Source: Sclerurus mexicanus | Lineage: Eukaryota; Chordata; Aves; Passeriformes; Furnariidae | NCBI GenBank assembly: GCA_013396755.1 | Contig: VWZF01002534.1 | Coordinates: forward strand, 187,875-251,874 | Reading direction: 5' to 3' | Length of the DNA stretch: 64,000 nt | In this document: positions 49,346 to 62,678 of the stretch, one piece after another | Layout of the letters: every line of letters starts with the position of its first letter | Numbering within the stretch: position 1 is the stretch's first letter | Made by a program: the position numbers and the translations under genes | The notes under the pieces: model-generated | Database searches by the model: none | What the model saw: only the letters and a program-made list of their open reading frames with translations | What the model was told of the DNA's origin: nothing

Positions 49346-51668
49346 GTAATTCCCTTTGAGAGCATCTCAAAGTTTGGTCTCTCTGATGAGCTCCCCTCAT
49401 TAAACAGAAAGACATATTGGAATAAAACTTTAATCCTGAGCTTTTTTAACAACTTCTTAGCAGAAAAAAGTTACTAAAAATTTAGCTGAAACAGCTGATA
49501 ATCAGCTCTCCAAACACTCAAACACTAACATGTCTCCAAATAGAGAAGCTATGTTAGGACAAAATATAATCAATTCCAGCAAGCCTAGTGCAAGATGAAA
49601 TCAGATGACCTGACAAATCATTAATAGAAAAGAAACATTTTTTCTCCAAGAAAAATAAAACAATCAACATGTGCATCTCATCCAGGGAAGACTATTCTGG
49701 CTTCCAGCTGGGGCCAACAGATCAATAAACAGATATCTTGAGTCTGAACTCAGATCAACCATCTGTCATTTTAAACAGCCCCATGTTATAAAGCAGCCTC
49801 ACTCCAGGGTTTGTAGCTGGGACAAGCTCAAACTCTGGATGTTGCCATGTCTGCATTAACTGCAGTAATTCAAGATCACAACTGCAAAAGGATAGGAAGC
49901 ATGTGATGAAGTTGTATTTTTCATGTGTGCAGCCTGTACAGCTGTGGCAAAGAAGGCATAATTGGCAGTGCAGGCAGGGAAAGTAAAGGGCATGACAAAA
50001 ATGTAGTCACCAAATTTCATTAGAACATACTGACCCTTTGGGAAACCTCACTGCAACAGTTTGCCTGTTTTGCTCCAGAACAGCTCTCCAGGAATTTTCA
50101 CTAATACAAACTAATCTGAACTACAAGTCTTTTCATTTCTTACAAACTTTCCTATGTTCCCTTCAGAGAAAATACTTGAGATGATAGAAAACCAGATTAA
50201 AAACAAAGAATAAGCATCATCAACATGACCTCATTTTGATACTAAAGCTAAACAGCATTATTTTAGTATATACTCAACTCTATTAAGCTCTTTTTCTTCA
50301 AAAGTAGAAAAGTTTCTCACTAGTGCTGGTAAGAAAGAAAAAGTAAAAATAAATAAAATAGCACAAACAGGTATGGTCAACCTATGGTTTAATTGAAAGC
50401 CTACTAGAACCAATACAGATAAGCTAAACACTGAATTGCTAAAACCCCTCACAGATGAAAAACACCCAGGAACAAAGTGGTAATGATCTACATTACCACA
50501 TGTCTTAAGGTTACTTCCTATTCGTATTTTTGTGCCCAAGATAGGAAAGACTGGGTGCACGTGTTCAACAGACAGTCCTTGTGCTGCCCTGACAGCATGC
50601 TCTCTTGGCCCTTTCAAATGTGATTGAAAGAGAAAATTTCATCTGCCTCTGGATGAACTCACAGTGACAATACCTAAAATGCAGGAAAAAACCCCTGATG
50701 GAAGATTCCCCAAGGGTTTATCCATAGGTGTGGAATGGAAGGAGTGTAGAAGATTGCATTATTTTTTACTGTTTTTACATAATTTATAATACTTTAAACA
50801 CTGGTCTCATAAATATAATATGAACACTTTACACATGCCAAGCAATTAAAAGCTTTCCCCAAAAACCTGTAGGTCTTATCAGAACCACTGGCAGAATCTG
50901 TTTACAGCATCTGTTTTTAGTCAGTAACCACTTCATTTAGTCAGAACTAGGAGTAGGTTTTCTTCAACCAACATCTCAATATTAAAACATTTGTGAGAAC
51001 AAAAAGATGCCTATATCAGTTTGCCTTAAAGTGATTACGGTCAGCATGAAAAAGAGATTGTCTGTGGTTTAATATCTGTTGCTTGTGTCCCCACCCCCAG
51101 AGCATATCATCTTTAAATAAAAAGTGCAAATGGGATTTGGGGACCGGATGGACTGATTTGCCTACTATTTATCTTCAGTTGCTTATTCTGTAGCCATCTC
51201 ACATCGACTGTCCCACCATACTTTGGATTAGCTACACTTACATTTAAAATAAGGCTCGCTGAAGAAAAGGAAGAAATGACATCTAACTTCCAGACTCCTC
51301 CCACCCTGATGTCCCACCAAAGTGCTCATTTCCCTTTTTACAAAAAAAAAAACCCCACCTCCTAAAACCTTGATTACAAAACTATTAAATGTTTCGGTTC
51401 TACCACCCACATAGTCACCTTCCTGTCAAGCAAGGCCAAAAAAGTGATGATGGATTCCCTTTGAATGCAAGAGATGCCACACGTCGTTTCGCCTGCAGTC
51501 CTTTCTGCGAGCGTGCGGCTGTCGGACGAACCGGTCCCTTTTTGGGGGACCTCGGGCGTATGAACACCAGCAGATAAAGATCTAAGACTGAGAATATAAA
51601 CCCAACAGGAGCTGTTAACTTCCAAGACCACCTACTGTATAAACAAGTTGGATTTTCTGAGGGGTCAG

Positions 51669-51766
51669 TCAACAGCAGCTGCGCTTCGTCACCGATGGCT
51701 GTCTCCGAAGTTTGAAGCCCTTACCACTAGACGGGGGGTTGGCGTCAGTTGATGGAATTCTGCGAC
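51669..51766 (-). CDS. RAB22A: RAB22A exon 7, hypervariable tail and prenylation site
   Basis: The exon follows CTTGTAG and encodes the end of Ser163, then residues 164-194 and a TGA at 51669-51671. The tail runs RRIPSTDANPPSGGKGFKL, then RRQPSVTKRSCC. The final Cys-Cys is the double geranylgeranylation signal. Val188-Thr189 replace Glu-Pro of mammalian RAB22A as I recall it, a change in the membrane-targeting tail. Confidence 0.96.
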
Positions 51767-53075
51767 CTACAAGGAGGTAGGAAAAGCAAATTTATGGCAA
51801 ATGTTATACTTGAAACTGATTCCAAGCGTTCAGTGTGTATGTTGTATATAAAAACGTGCCTTCAATTAGCCATCTGTCATTAGGGATGACATTCCTGCCT
51901 AGGAGGATGGCAGCAAGAGTCCCTGTTGTGTCTGTAGGAGGTACAGCTGCACAAAAGAAGAGCAGAGGCACTTTGGAGCCAATTTTTACACTTCAGGTTC
52001 ATCCAGGCCTGGCCAGCTGAGCTGTAAAAGCACTCAGAGCACACACTCTGCAGGATGCAATGCCATCTGCAATACCTTCACTGAGAACTACCATCCTGAC
52101 CCAGATTGCCACAGATCACCTGCACAGGGCTTAGCGCTGAGGTGCTTTACAGAGAGCTGCTTCAGTCATCTCATCGGTCTTTACAATGGACTATTCCTGG
52201 TTGAGCATTCTTTTCTGAGGAGGATTTACGATTTTTTCCCCTCCCATGATTTATTCAAGATCAATTTTGGAGAGCAGCTATTAAGTCAGTAAATCAGGAA
52301 GCCAATCTACAGCACATACTTTATACATCAGCTCCGATACATTCTGTTGTTTATAAAAGACCCTATTTTTCTTTCTTAAGTCTAATGTGTCTGTAGCCAG
52401 CCCTCTTTTCACAAACAGGCTGGTGTACCTGCACATTGGTGTTGCTATTTGACACATATCCCCCAAATAATATCGCATGGAATTCACTTGGGAATACTGT
52501 CTGCTTCTTATTCACACACATAAAAAGCATCATCGCTGTCCCCACCACAAATGAGACAGAAAAGATTTGAAATTTAATATAAATAAACCCCAAGGTACCA
52601 CAAAAATACTTGTGGAAAATCTACATGCAGTAGTTGCTATTTCCCATGCAGTAGTTTGGCATTTATGAATCCTTCTGTTTTTGAAAATGCACTTTAGACT
52701 AATTGTGAGCTTTTCTCAGGTGTATAATGTCAGGATCTTCCTCACGCCATTTCCTTTCCCTTCCATAACCTTGGAAGTACTAATTGAAACATTCAGTAAC
52801 AGACATAGTAAGACGACACTGAATTCTGACATGAGTGCCCTGCTTGCTATTTATCCAGTAGCATCACAGTAGGCTTAAATTCTCTAGAGGGAATATTTAG
52901 ATGTCATTAGATGGCTAAGAATTCATGCAGCTCATTTTGCAGTCTGTATTCCTGTCCCATTGTAACGAATTTAAGTCAGGATACTCTCACCTAAACAGCA
53001 CAGAACTAATACAGAAATTAAATTTCTACTTGAACTTCCTGGAGAAGAAAGGACACAAACTGTTTCAATACTTAC

Positions 53076-53185
53076 TAATTTCTATAAAGAGTTCATTAAT
53101 GTTTATTGCATTTTTCGCACTGGTCTCTACAAATATTGCATGAATGGAATCTGCATAGTCTTTCGCATCTTTTTCCATGACCTCT
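53076..53185 (-). CDS. RAB22A: RAB22A exon 6, ETSAK motif
   Basis: This 110-base exon follows TCTTTCCAG and ends at GTAAGT, one base into the Ser163 codon. It encodes EVMEKDAKDYADSIHAIFVE and then TSAKNAININELFIEI. TSAK (147-150) contacts the guanine base. Residue 131 is Lys where I recall Arg in human. Confidence 0.97.
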
Positions 53186-54908
53186 CTGGAAAGACAAAGC
53201 AAAGAAAAAATCATGAATGCAAAACTCCCCTCATTATCCAAAACCTTGAGAGATAGATTAGGCTTTTAAGAGTCTCCTGTAATAAGTATCTCCTATTTTA
53301 CCTGCTTGGCATCCCAGTGCTCCCTCATGCTGAAACTGATGCTCCTCCTTTGCTCTGTGCTGTCTCCCTGCCTTGAGGTAGGAGCACAATCCTGAACTAG
53401 GCAAGGCCTTAATCCATCTGACAACACTGAGTGAGGTTTTGCACTGAGGTGATCCTAGAGCATTAATTCCAAAGATCCAGTGCATTTCCTACAACTGTTT
53501 ACAAAACCAACTATCTCCCAACACTGCACAAATGATTTACTTTGCATGAAGATGTAGCTATACAGAGGAACATCCTGACACTGGGCACACAGCCACTGAG
53601 CCCAGCAGTGTAAAAGTTATCCTGCCCCCCAAAGCAGGCAAGTTGATAATGAACTAAGTTTCTTTAAACAACATGAAAAAACCAAACCCCAATAGGTGGA
53701 GAGAGGTCTGGACTATATGTTGTATCACTTCACATACAACTCCTACAAAACACAGGCTACTTGCAGTAACGAGCTCCTTTAGAATACCAAGAGTAGATTT
53801 TGATCAGTGACTCAAATATTGCCTCTGACTAAAGTACAAGGAATCTTGCTCATTAGCTTGACTAGCAATGTTTACACAATTTATGATGCCACCTCAGCAC
53901 CAAGAAATGAGTGACTGAACACTGTCCTCAGTAATTTTAAGCTGTATTTCCTTCAAGAGACATGCTACTTGTAACAAAACTTACTAGAGCTCACTAGATA
54001 ACTGCTATATATTAGCAATTTGTAAAACTACACTAAGAACCACCTTTGCAGTGGTTCTTTAAACACAGAATCATGTGTCTCCTTTGAGACAGCAGCTGTG
54101 GTACCTTTTCCAATGAAATCTAAACCCAAGAAGTTTACACACACCTTCTTTCTGAATTTTGGCTTATTAAACCAGGACGTCAATAAAAAAAGCCTTCTTT
54201 TGTTTTTAGTACATGCCTTCTTGAAAGTTTGGCTGTTCATAAAGTTACTCAAGAACTTTTCCCGCTCCCTGCAACTATTTTGGCCACAGCCAATTCCACC
54301 CCAATATTTGAGCAGGGAAGGAAGGCACCTGAACAAGCAAGTCAGAAAAACCTACACAATGCTTTCCAACAGGCTTGATATTTTTCCTAACAAAATGAGG
54401 TGCTACAGACTGACAGGGGCACTTCTTACAGAGTGAGGTAAACAGCTTCTATTACACTATAGTTACACAGGCAGTTTGGGTTTGTGTAACTTGGCACTGC
54501 CACCAGAAAAGGTAATCCTGTCTCCCAGTAAACTGCTCATTCCTGACCCTGCTATCCCCACACTGTTATGCCAGCAAGTGTTCATGGCGTGAGAAAGATA
54601 AATACACTTGGATGGGTTCTCTTTTTTCTAAAAAGGGTTAGTTTTAATCTGGATCCATTTTACAGCCTGATTTACTGCCCAATCACACACATACTCACAG
54701 CAGCACAGGGGAGGAAGTGGGCAAGACCATCCAAGGGCAGACTAACCACACCTTCTGACAGTAGAAACAGCTCAAATCCCCTGTGAAACTACAGTGCTAA
54801 GAGCAAAACAGCTTAAATTGTTCTATACCTTTCAGCTCTTCTGAAATCTTAAAATATTTAGCACTGTGGGCTTAAGGGAAAGCCTCCAACCTGACAACAG
54901 CTATTTAC

Positions 54909-55015
54909 CTTACATCATTGAGATCACACTTGTTTCCTGCAATGGCTACAACAATGTTGGGAGGTCCATGCTGGCGAAGCTCTTTAACCCAGTTCTTTAA
55001 TGTTGAGAATGTTTC
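54909..55015 (-). CDS. RAB22A: RAB22A exon 5, NKCD guanine-binding motif
   Basis: This 107-base exon follows ACATCAG and ends at GTAAAT, two bases into the Arg126 codon. It encodes ETFSTLKNWVKELRQHGPPN and then IVVAIAGNKCDLNDV. NKCD (118-121) is the guanine-specificity motif. Confidence 0.97.
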
Positions 55016-55114
55016 CTGATGTGGAAAAAAAGACAGAATTTAAGAGTCAGAGCTGCCCCATGACACAGAAAACATCCCAGAAATTGTAATGCTGGGTCAG
55101 AACAAGTTTCCTAC

Positions 55115-55186
55115 CTCTTTTGTGATGTCATACACTATGATGGCTGCTGCTGAGCCTCTGTAATACATCGGGGCTAAAGCACGGAA
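55115..55186 (-). CDS. RAB22A: RAB22A exon 4, switch II
   Basis: This 24-codon phase-0 exon follows TCTTTCAG and ends at GTAGGA. It encodes FRALAPMYYRGSAAAIIVYD then ITKE (residues 67-90): switch II and the following beta strand. The intron after it (55016-55114) is only 99 bases. Confidence 0.97.
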
Positions 55187-58100
55187 CTGAAAGAAAGACA
55201 CCAGACAACATGAATCTGATCTCCCACCGACCTCCAGGAGTTCATCACCATTACCAGTGCTATTGAAAACTGGCTTTAAAGGCCACTTTAGTGGCAAAAT
55301 TTTCCTTAGTTACTGTGAGTCTGTGCAGCAGAGCAAACAAACTCCCAGGAAGGCATTGTTCTACAGAGGGCAACCCATACGTAGTTTGGGGATCAGCAGC
55401 ACACCTACTGCAGAGAGTAGGAAGTCAAACTTGAGTTTGGCTAGAATAGAATCTCTCTTAGAAGACTGCCAGTTGCACACAAACATGCATATGCCCAACC
55501 ACAGAAAGCCACAACTACGTGACCTGAGCTTTAAGGAACAACACTGGATAGGAAAAGGCTACAGCAATTTTCTAGTGATTTTCAGAATTAAATCTACGGA
55601 AGGTCTATTTGGTTGGTAGGGCATTTGTAGGGTACAAACCAGGCCTGGACCTTTGCACTGAGAGAGTATTATGAATCCAGGACTGAAAAAAGTGATAAAC
55701 CACGTGATCAAGTTGCATCAAAAATATCAATGAAGCATTCTTATAAACAGTGTGAAATTCTGCCAACTTAAAAAGAGCCAAGAGAACTAATCAGCAACCA
55801 AAACCCTCCATCAGAGTACAGAGTGAACTGCATATATTGCTTCCATGTAAGCACACGTGATTTAGAACTTTTGTGCATCTTATTACTCAGGGTAAAAATA
55901 ATGAAGTGGATACAGTTTTTCATAAAGGCTTATTCAGTTCTAATAAAATACCAATTTCCTTTTGCTTAGTACAGTTCAACTGAGAGCAATATTATAAATC
56001 ACAAAAATCTTGCTATAAAGCAGAATTCCAGACCATTTGCATTTGGCTCTCAAATTCTGTTTTGAAAATAGGATTTTGAACACAAAGTTCAGAATATAAA
56101 AATATTTAATAGTGGGAAAGGGAAACACAGGCAGGCATTCAGTTCACATTGGGACATAATCCCTCTCTTCCTCCTAAGTACTAAAATGTAAAGGGAAACA
56201 TATTTGGTAAACCACCACTTGGACTGGTTGCAACCTGGCTTTTTGATTATTTGACTATTTACATTGGGAATAAACCAACTTTCATTTGCTGATTTTGTAT
56301 TGCTCTCATTTCCTGTCTGCTAACACTTAGATACTTTTTTCCACCTTAAGAGCAGTCGGCAGATAAAATACATTAACAAAACAGATGTTACCAGAAACAC
56401 TCAATTTTCCTTTTGCAATTTTTTAAGACTTCAGCTTGCCCTCCAGCCTCCAATTTGTGTTCTGACAGAATTATTACAACTATATAATGTAATTATCCAG
56501 AGAAACTCAAAATCATTAAGAAGGCAAAAATTGCTGTAAGAAGTCTGCCATCAATTTAACTCCGTGTAGAAGAAAGGAGAGAAGAGGTAAGGTGTGTGTG
56601 TAGGACAATGAGCTGTGTGAAATGAATTAGTGCCCATTTCCACCTCCAGCCACCCCCCGTGAAGCCACTGAGAACAAGGGGGAGCCCAGGGCAGGGCAGC
56701 ACTATTTGCTGCTGGGCTTTTGAAATGGGAAATACCAAATGCTCCTCAAGAAGCCAGGACTAGGAATTCCGTGCATTCTGCATCACAGCTCAGCAGAGAC
56801 ATCCTAGTTCCAAGAATGGTGTGGACATTTTTGGTATTCTAGATCCCCACGGAGGAGATCCCTTCCATAATTCATTGTCAGATGAGTTGCATGACCAGAA
56901 AACTGTGCTGCAGATTTCAGAGCAAGGCAGGGATACATCCCATTTGTGACTGGCACTAAGTGATAGCGCTGCCCTGTTCTGCAGAAATAAATTTCTATGA
57001 AGATAATGCACCATTTCCTTGACCACAGTTCTCTGGTTTCCTTGCTTATACTGGGGTCTCACAGGAAATTCTGTCAGGTATGGAACACAAGCTTCACAGG
57101 TACCACAGCCCTGTAAGATCTTTCCTTTTTTGATTTCAATAAAGACATTGTGCAACTTGTATGAAGAAAATTAGAGGTATCACTCAGTCTAAAAACAGAC
57201 AGACAAGGAACATGCTGGCCATGTACAGAGATGCTTCCTCAGATTGCAGTGTGCTGAATCCAAGTGACCGTGTCCTCCCTTTGCTTGCAAACACAGTTGA
57301 AGTGAACAGGATGGCATTGCTAATATGTAATGGATGTTGCCTGCCAAGCTGTGGCAGGCATGTTTATAAAGCTTTCCATTTAGGAATACCAACCTCTAAA
57401 AATTCATACTCTCCCTTTCAGAATATCACATTCCAGGCTCAACATTCCAGAATGGGCTAGGATGTTCACTTAAGACAAACTATTTACAGCAAATGCTGAC
57501 TGACTGCTAGTAATGGAAGGACTCGAGATATTTTTGATAACACGGATACTCTTGGATGTGTTCCTGGGAAACATCCCTGACAACATAAGTTTGCTTTATA
57601 TGGTGCTGTTGGAAGGAAATGAATTGTCATTCAAAATCTACAGCACTCAAATGCAATGCAAATATACTTCAGTTACTTTCTAGCCACCAAGGCTGTTACC
57701 AAGCCAAAAACCTGGCAAGTCAGTTCCACCAGGAATCCAAAAGGTCGAGTGCTCTGGACAAGGATGACTGAGCCTTTACCAGGTCTTTGTTGGTTTCTTT
57801 GTTGCTGTTGGGGATTTGTTTGTTTGGGTTTTTTTTTTTTTCAGGCTCTGTTTCTCAAGCCAATCACAAAAAATAGAACAGCTGCATTTGCCAGCTGTTA
57901 TCCTAAAGTAATAGCTCAACCTTTGTTACAGTTACCTCACATCCTAAACAAACTCATCAGGAGTCACTGGCACCTGCCAGTAGTTAACTTGCAGTCAACA
58001 AACTGCAAGAATAAGCACTGCTAATACAGCTGCTGTAATTTCTACCACTGTTCCTAGTAATCCATAAATAAGCAAGTTCACTAGCAAAGTCATCCTTTTA

Positions 58101-58864
58101 AATTCCAAGTAAAATCATGCAAACTAATTGTGATTTCATTTTACTAGTCACTTTCTTGAGAGCTTTTATTGCCTCCTCTCAGAACTATGCATGCTGCAAA
58201 GATCAAAACCCAAAACAATCAAATTAAAATTTAAATTTCAAAATAGTTCCCCTGACACAGCTTCTAACACCATCAGATTTAATTAGTAAAACTTTACAAA
58301 GGAATAAAAGAGCAGTTATCACCTGTAACATTGTTTTAAACTCTGCTTTTGAAAGCTAAATCTACATCCTGCTCACACTTACAACCCTACCAGTGAAGCT
58401 ACCAGAATGTGTTAGCAGTTGTATATTTTTTCAGAATCACTTGTACCATGGAACATGATCATTCATTTCACTTTGATTCTCGTGTTGCCAACTGCACTGG
58501 CTGCAAATATTGCATCTGAATGTTTAAAACTGAACTAGAAATGGTCCTAGAGACAGCTGCTGGCTTCCCCACCAGCCCTTGTTTGCTTTGGAAACAGCAC
58601 TCCCTTTCAGTGACTCTAAGTCCAGTCTTTTGTTTCATAAGCTCCTCTTCTTAGGTCATCATCCTTACCTTTACACTTTAATCATGATAACAATGAAAAA
58701 TAAAAACATATCTACAGCACCCAGGTCTTGACAGGAGCCTGCATAGAAACAAATGTTCTAATACATGTCTGTAAAACCAGATCCCATCATGATTTCAGGG
58801 GCAGAGCTGAAAGGCAACCCAAACTCTGGGCATACCCTTCAGCACAGATCTTGCCTCTACTTAC

Positions 58865-58946
58865 CCGCTCCTGTCCAGCTGTATCCCAGATTAGGAATTT
58901 ATGCAGCTCATTCTGATACTGTACAGTCTTGGTCATAAATGAGGCT
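58865..58946 (-). CDS. RAB22A: RAB22A exon 3, interswitch and DTAGQ motif
   Basis: This 82-base exon follows TTTTTCCAG and ends at GTAAGT. It completes Gly39 and encodes residues 40-66. ASFMTKTVQYQNELHKFL covers the interswitch strands, and WDTAGQER holds the catalytic Gln64, intact. It ends in phase 0 at Arg66. Confidence 0.97.
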
Positions 58947-59419
58947 CTGGAAAAACAAAAGCATAGTTCATGCTTTTCCAGAATGTAAATACATTCTTAG
59001 AACACCCGTTACCACCACAAGCCTTCAGAAAGGTTCACATTCCAATGACAGTGCTTTCCCCCCACACTTACACACACAAACTGATAAAGAGTTTCAGATA
59101 TAAAGGCTGACATTGAGAAGATGAAATCTTCTTTCAGAGCCTGAAATTCAACTAACAAAACACAACACGAATGCAAACTATAAGTTTCAATTATTAACAA
59201 GCTTTTGGTAAAAATATAGGATGTGTGGCCCAAAAAACCAGGAAAGGTCAGCCTTTTAACAATATTCTTCCTAAATAGAGGAATCAGAGCAAATCACTTC
59301 AGTGTATACTGGAAACTTCTGTGAGGAAAGAGGTCAAATCTTTCCCTTAGTACAGAGACAGAAACAGCTGATACAAACACTCAGGTAAATGCTGGTGGGT
59401 CCATACTTGGGAATAAAAC

Positions 59420-59464
59420 ATGGGAGATTTGTATCACTATTAGTATGGGAGATTTGTATCACTA
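59420..59464. repeat. 25-bp tandem duplication
   Basis: ATGGGAGATTTGTATCACTA starts at 59420 and again at 59445, within RAB22A intron 2. The near identity of the copies suggests a recent event. Confidence 0.9.
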
Positions 59465-62400
59465 CTGCTAGGTGTTAAGAGGACAGAGAAATCAATAGTG
59501 AGTAACCTGCTTGTTGTCTGCCCTTTGTACATCTCTTAAATCCTGTCTGTCATTATAATACTTTAGTTTGCAGAGGCCCTTGGACTTCCAGAGGACAAAA
59601 AAAATATCCCCTATTCTCCAGCTGCTTCTCCCCTTGCCAAAATTCTAGATGCTTCACAGTAAAATATTGCAAAGTCCTTCTGTGCTTTACTTGAGCTGCT
59701 TCAGATGAATCAGTGTATTTCTCACAAGAACACCAATTGAGAGAACTTATCTTTTACAAGAGGGAGTTCTCTGCTATATCTATTACCTGTAGGCACATTT
59801 TTTACTAGAAAAGCCACAGAGTGAATTTAAATCCTTGTAGAACTGGAACTATAGTCAAAATAACTATTTTAAGCACAGGAGATCCTACATTATGATCTTG
59901 GACACCTTTTGTATGAGTAATTCTTGTCACCTGAAAGTACTGTAGACTTTCAGACTTGTTCTACTGTCAGTTTTGGACAGGATTCTGAAGGTACTGGAGC
60001 TTCTTACAGAATCCCAAGCTTGCTGTACAGTCAGACTCAGAGAGCAGGAGCCTTTCAGCATGATCAACAATATTAAACACTTGAGCCCAACACTCAAGTT
60101 TATTTTGGATCTTAACAACCACCAGGGCACAGATTTTAATGATGTCCCTGATACTTTTGTAGTTAATATAACTATGGAGTCTTTGAACATGTTTCAGCGC
60201 TATAGGAGGACAAATAACTACCAACATTAAAAAAACAGGAAAGGGAGCAGTTACACAATGCTTTCAGCTGTTTGGAGGTAACTTTCTCCCCATTCCTTAA
60301 GCCCAACTCATTTGCCAAACAGTACTTCAACCTCCAGAGTTGATCAGTGTTTTAAGCAGCCAAATACAAGGCTGCAGAACCCCTACAAAGGAAGAGCCTA
60401 ATTGCAATGCATTTCAACATCATTAACTAGCTGATGTATTTCTGCAATGAGTAAACAAAAATAAAATGATAGGAGTATCTCTTGTAAAGCACAGCAGAAA
60501 CTTTCACTTCCTTAAGACTGCTGCAATATAAGCTTCAAATCTGAATTCTCTGGCCAATATGGGAAGTTTCCTAAATCAGATTCTCACTGAATTTATCTTA
60601 CTTGGTTCTATAAACCAAAACATGCCTGTACAGTCAATTTGAACTGAACAGCTGTGTTTCTGTAATTCACATCACAACTAAACATCCCAAGTGGTAGCTA
60701 ACAACAGAGGTTAATGTTGCTTGAAATTCCTTGCCAATTGAGTCAACAAAAGCCTCCAAACTGGAGGTCTCCTTGATGACTTTTAATAGGGGCAGTGTCT
60801 GTTTTGTTACTAGATTTCCTTGCTGCTTCTCCCAGCACTGTAACTACATGAACAAGATGCACCTGAAAGCAGTTTGATATTCATAATACCTTTTTAATGA
60901 AAGACTACATATTCTGCAGTACCTAGAGATAGGTACTGGTTAAATGTGTCCTCAACACCCTGAGAGGACAAAAGCTGCAGAATTCTGGCAGGGCTTCTAC
61001 AGCTGCTCATACATGAATCTGTGTGATGAACACTCACAAAACATTGCTCAGGTAGTTCTAAGAAGAATGAAAGCAGGACAGGAAACAAGATTGTACCTTG
61101 TGAACTCAAACATGTATCTCATGAAGTCAAAACATTCCCAGCTCTAGTTTTATAAGATTCTCAGAACTCTCTAATCCCTACTTTGTTCTTTCCGCCTACT
61201 AACCTCAAATAGGAAATAAAAGCAAGGTCTAAAATAAATTTCAAAGTTAATCTGCTTAAAATTCTAGGAGTGTGTATCTTACTGGAGCTTAACACAACCC
61301 TTGCATTTCAGCAAGTTTTTATTCATTTATATTGCAAGAGCAAACTACCAAGATACCAAGTCCTCAGACCAGGGAATGATTTTAAGACTACCAGAAGATA
61401 GATTTTTTTAGTCTGTCACTTCAGTCAGGTGTACTCAGTCCTATCATTAAACCAGAGAAGGAAAATTCTCTTCTACGCACCAGCCTCATCACCACAATGG
61501 CTAACACCCTCCCAGAGCACCTGAACTCACTACACAGCTCTGCTACCAACATTCCCATGGGAGATCTTTGGGTTCCTGCCTTCAAACACAGAGGTGCTAC
61601 ACTGGAGGGAGGAGAAAAAAGGAAAAAAGAAATCAACCCACACACCGCTCCGAAAACTACCATATTGAAACCAAACTGACTCTGGAGGGAAGACAAAAAG
61701 ATCTGATGAAGTCCATTCCAAAGGCTACTGCTGCTAACAGGGAAACTTAAACAAAAGCACGCTTCCTACAGAACACCTTGCAAATCCATATCAGTATTTA
61801 CACTCCAAAAAAGAGGAGGGTGTAAGGGGAAAGAAAGAGAGAGATCGCAGGGACTCCAATTTTTCAGAAGGACAAGATGAGACATGGCTGATCTTTATCA
61901 GCAGGATCTTTTTTGGTCAGAGCTGTAGCAGAGCCTGTGTGACACCTGAGACAGGAAGCTGCACTGACACCCCCACACACTTCTGGGCAGCAAGTGAAGT
62001 CTGTCCCCCTGTAAGCCAAAAATTGCTTCTGATCAGAGCAGCCCACAAGATACTTGAAAAGCAAAAATAAAAAGACAGCAAAAGAAATAAAAATATCCAA
62101 CTACCCCAAGAATTCATGATGCTTGCCCTTCCTTCTAGCCAGTCAAACATTTGAGCTCAATAATGTTGCCACTCGGAGGCTCAACTTTCAAACACCTCCT
62201 CACCTGGGAGACCAGGCAGGAACAGTTCTATCAGCTACTTTTGTGTGTGCTCTGCATAGAGATGTGTCACTTCTGAACTAATTCATGGAGTGATCCACAA
62301 CCTCAATCAGTTAACCACCTTCAGATACCTAAGGGACTTCTTGTTGTACTTGAATCTTTAAAAACACATAGTTGCATAACAATTAGACATTGAAATTTAA

Positions 62401-62678
62401 AAGTAGTGCATGAGAAAAGCATGTTGTCCCTTTAGCAGAAGCATAGTGTAAGTTTTTCACAATACAAAATGAGTGCAGATCTCACACATGAAAATGGAAG
62501 CTGCAGGAGTGCTGAGTACACTCCTAGATGTCCTAAGGCAGCTCAGGAGCCTCATTAAGGCTGCAGTCACATTTATTACCACATTTAGCTGCCACACACA
62601 AGGACTCCTCAAGTGATCTATTCAGATAATTTCATTTTATTCATGAATAAATCACATTTGCTCTATTTAGTTTCTTAC

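Larger units (their letters stand above)
45655..51668 (-). other. RAB22A: Probable long RAB22A 3'UTR
   Basis: About 6 kb separates the RAB22A stop from the poly(A) cluster. No other gene is identified in between and I noticed no - strand AATAAA elsewhere in the interval. A long 3'UTR is also known in mammalian RAB22A. It contains a CR1 tail (49255-49345), a purine-rich tract on + at about 47339-47375 and the exon-like segment at 47469-47577. Confidence 0.5.
51767..62678 (-). other. RAB22A: RAB22A introns 6 to 2
   Basis: The introns are 6 (51767-53075), 5 (53186-54908), 4 (55016-55114), 3 (55187-58864) and 2 (58947-62678). All have GT-AG ends. They are AT-rich with no recognised gene or intact mobile element. 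A T tract on + lies near 57830-57841. Confidence 0.9.
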
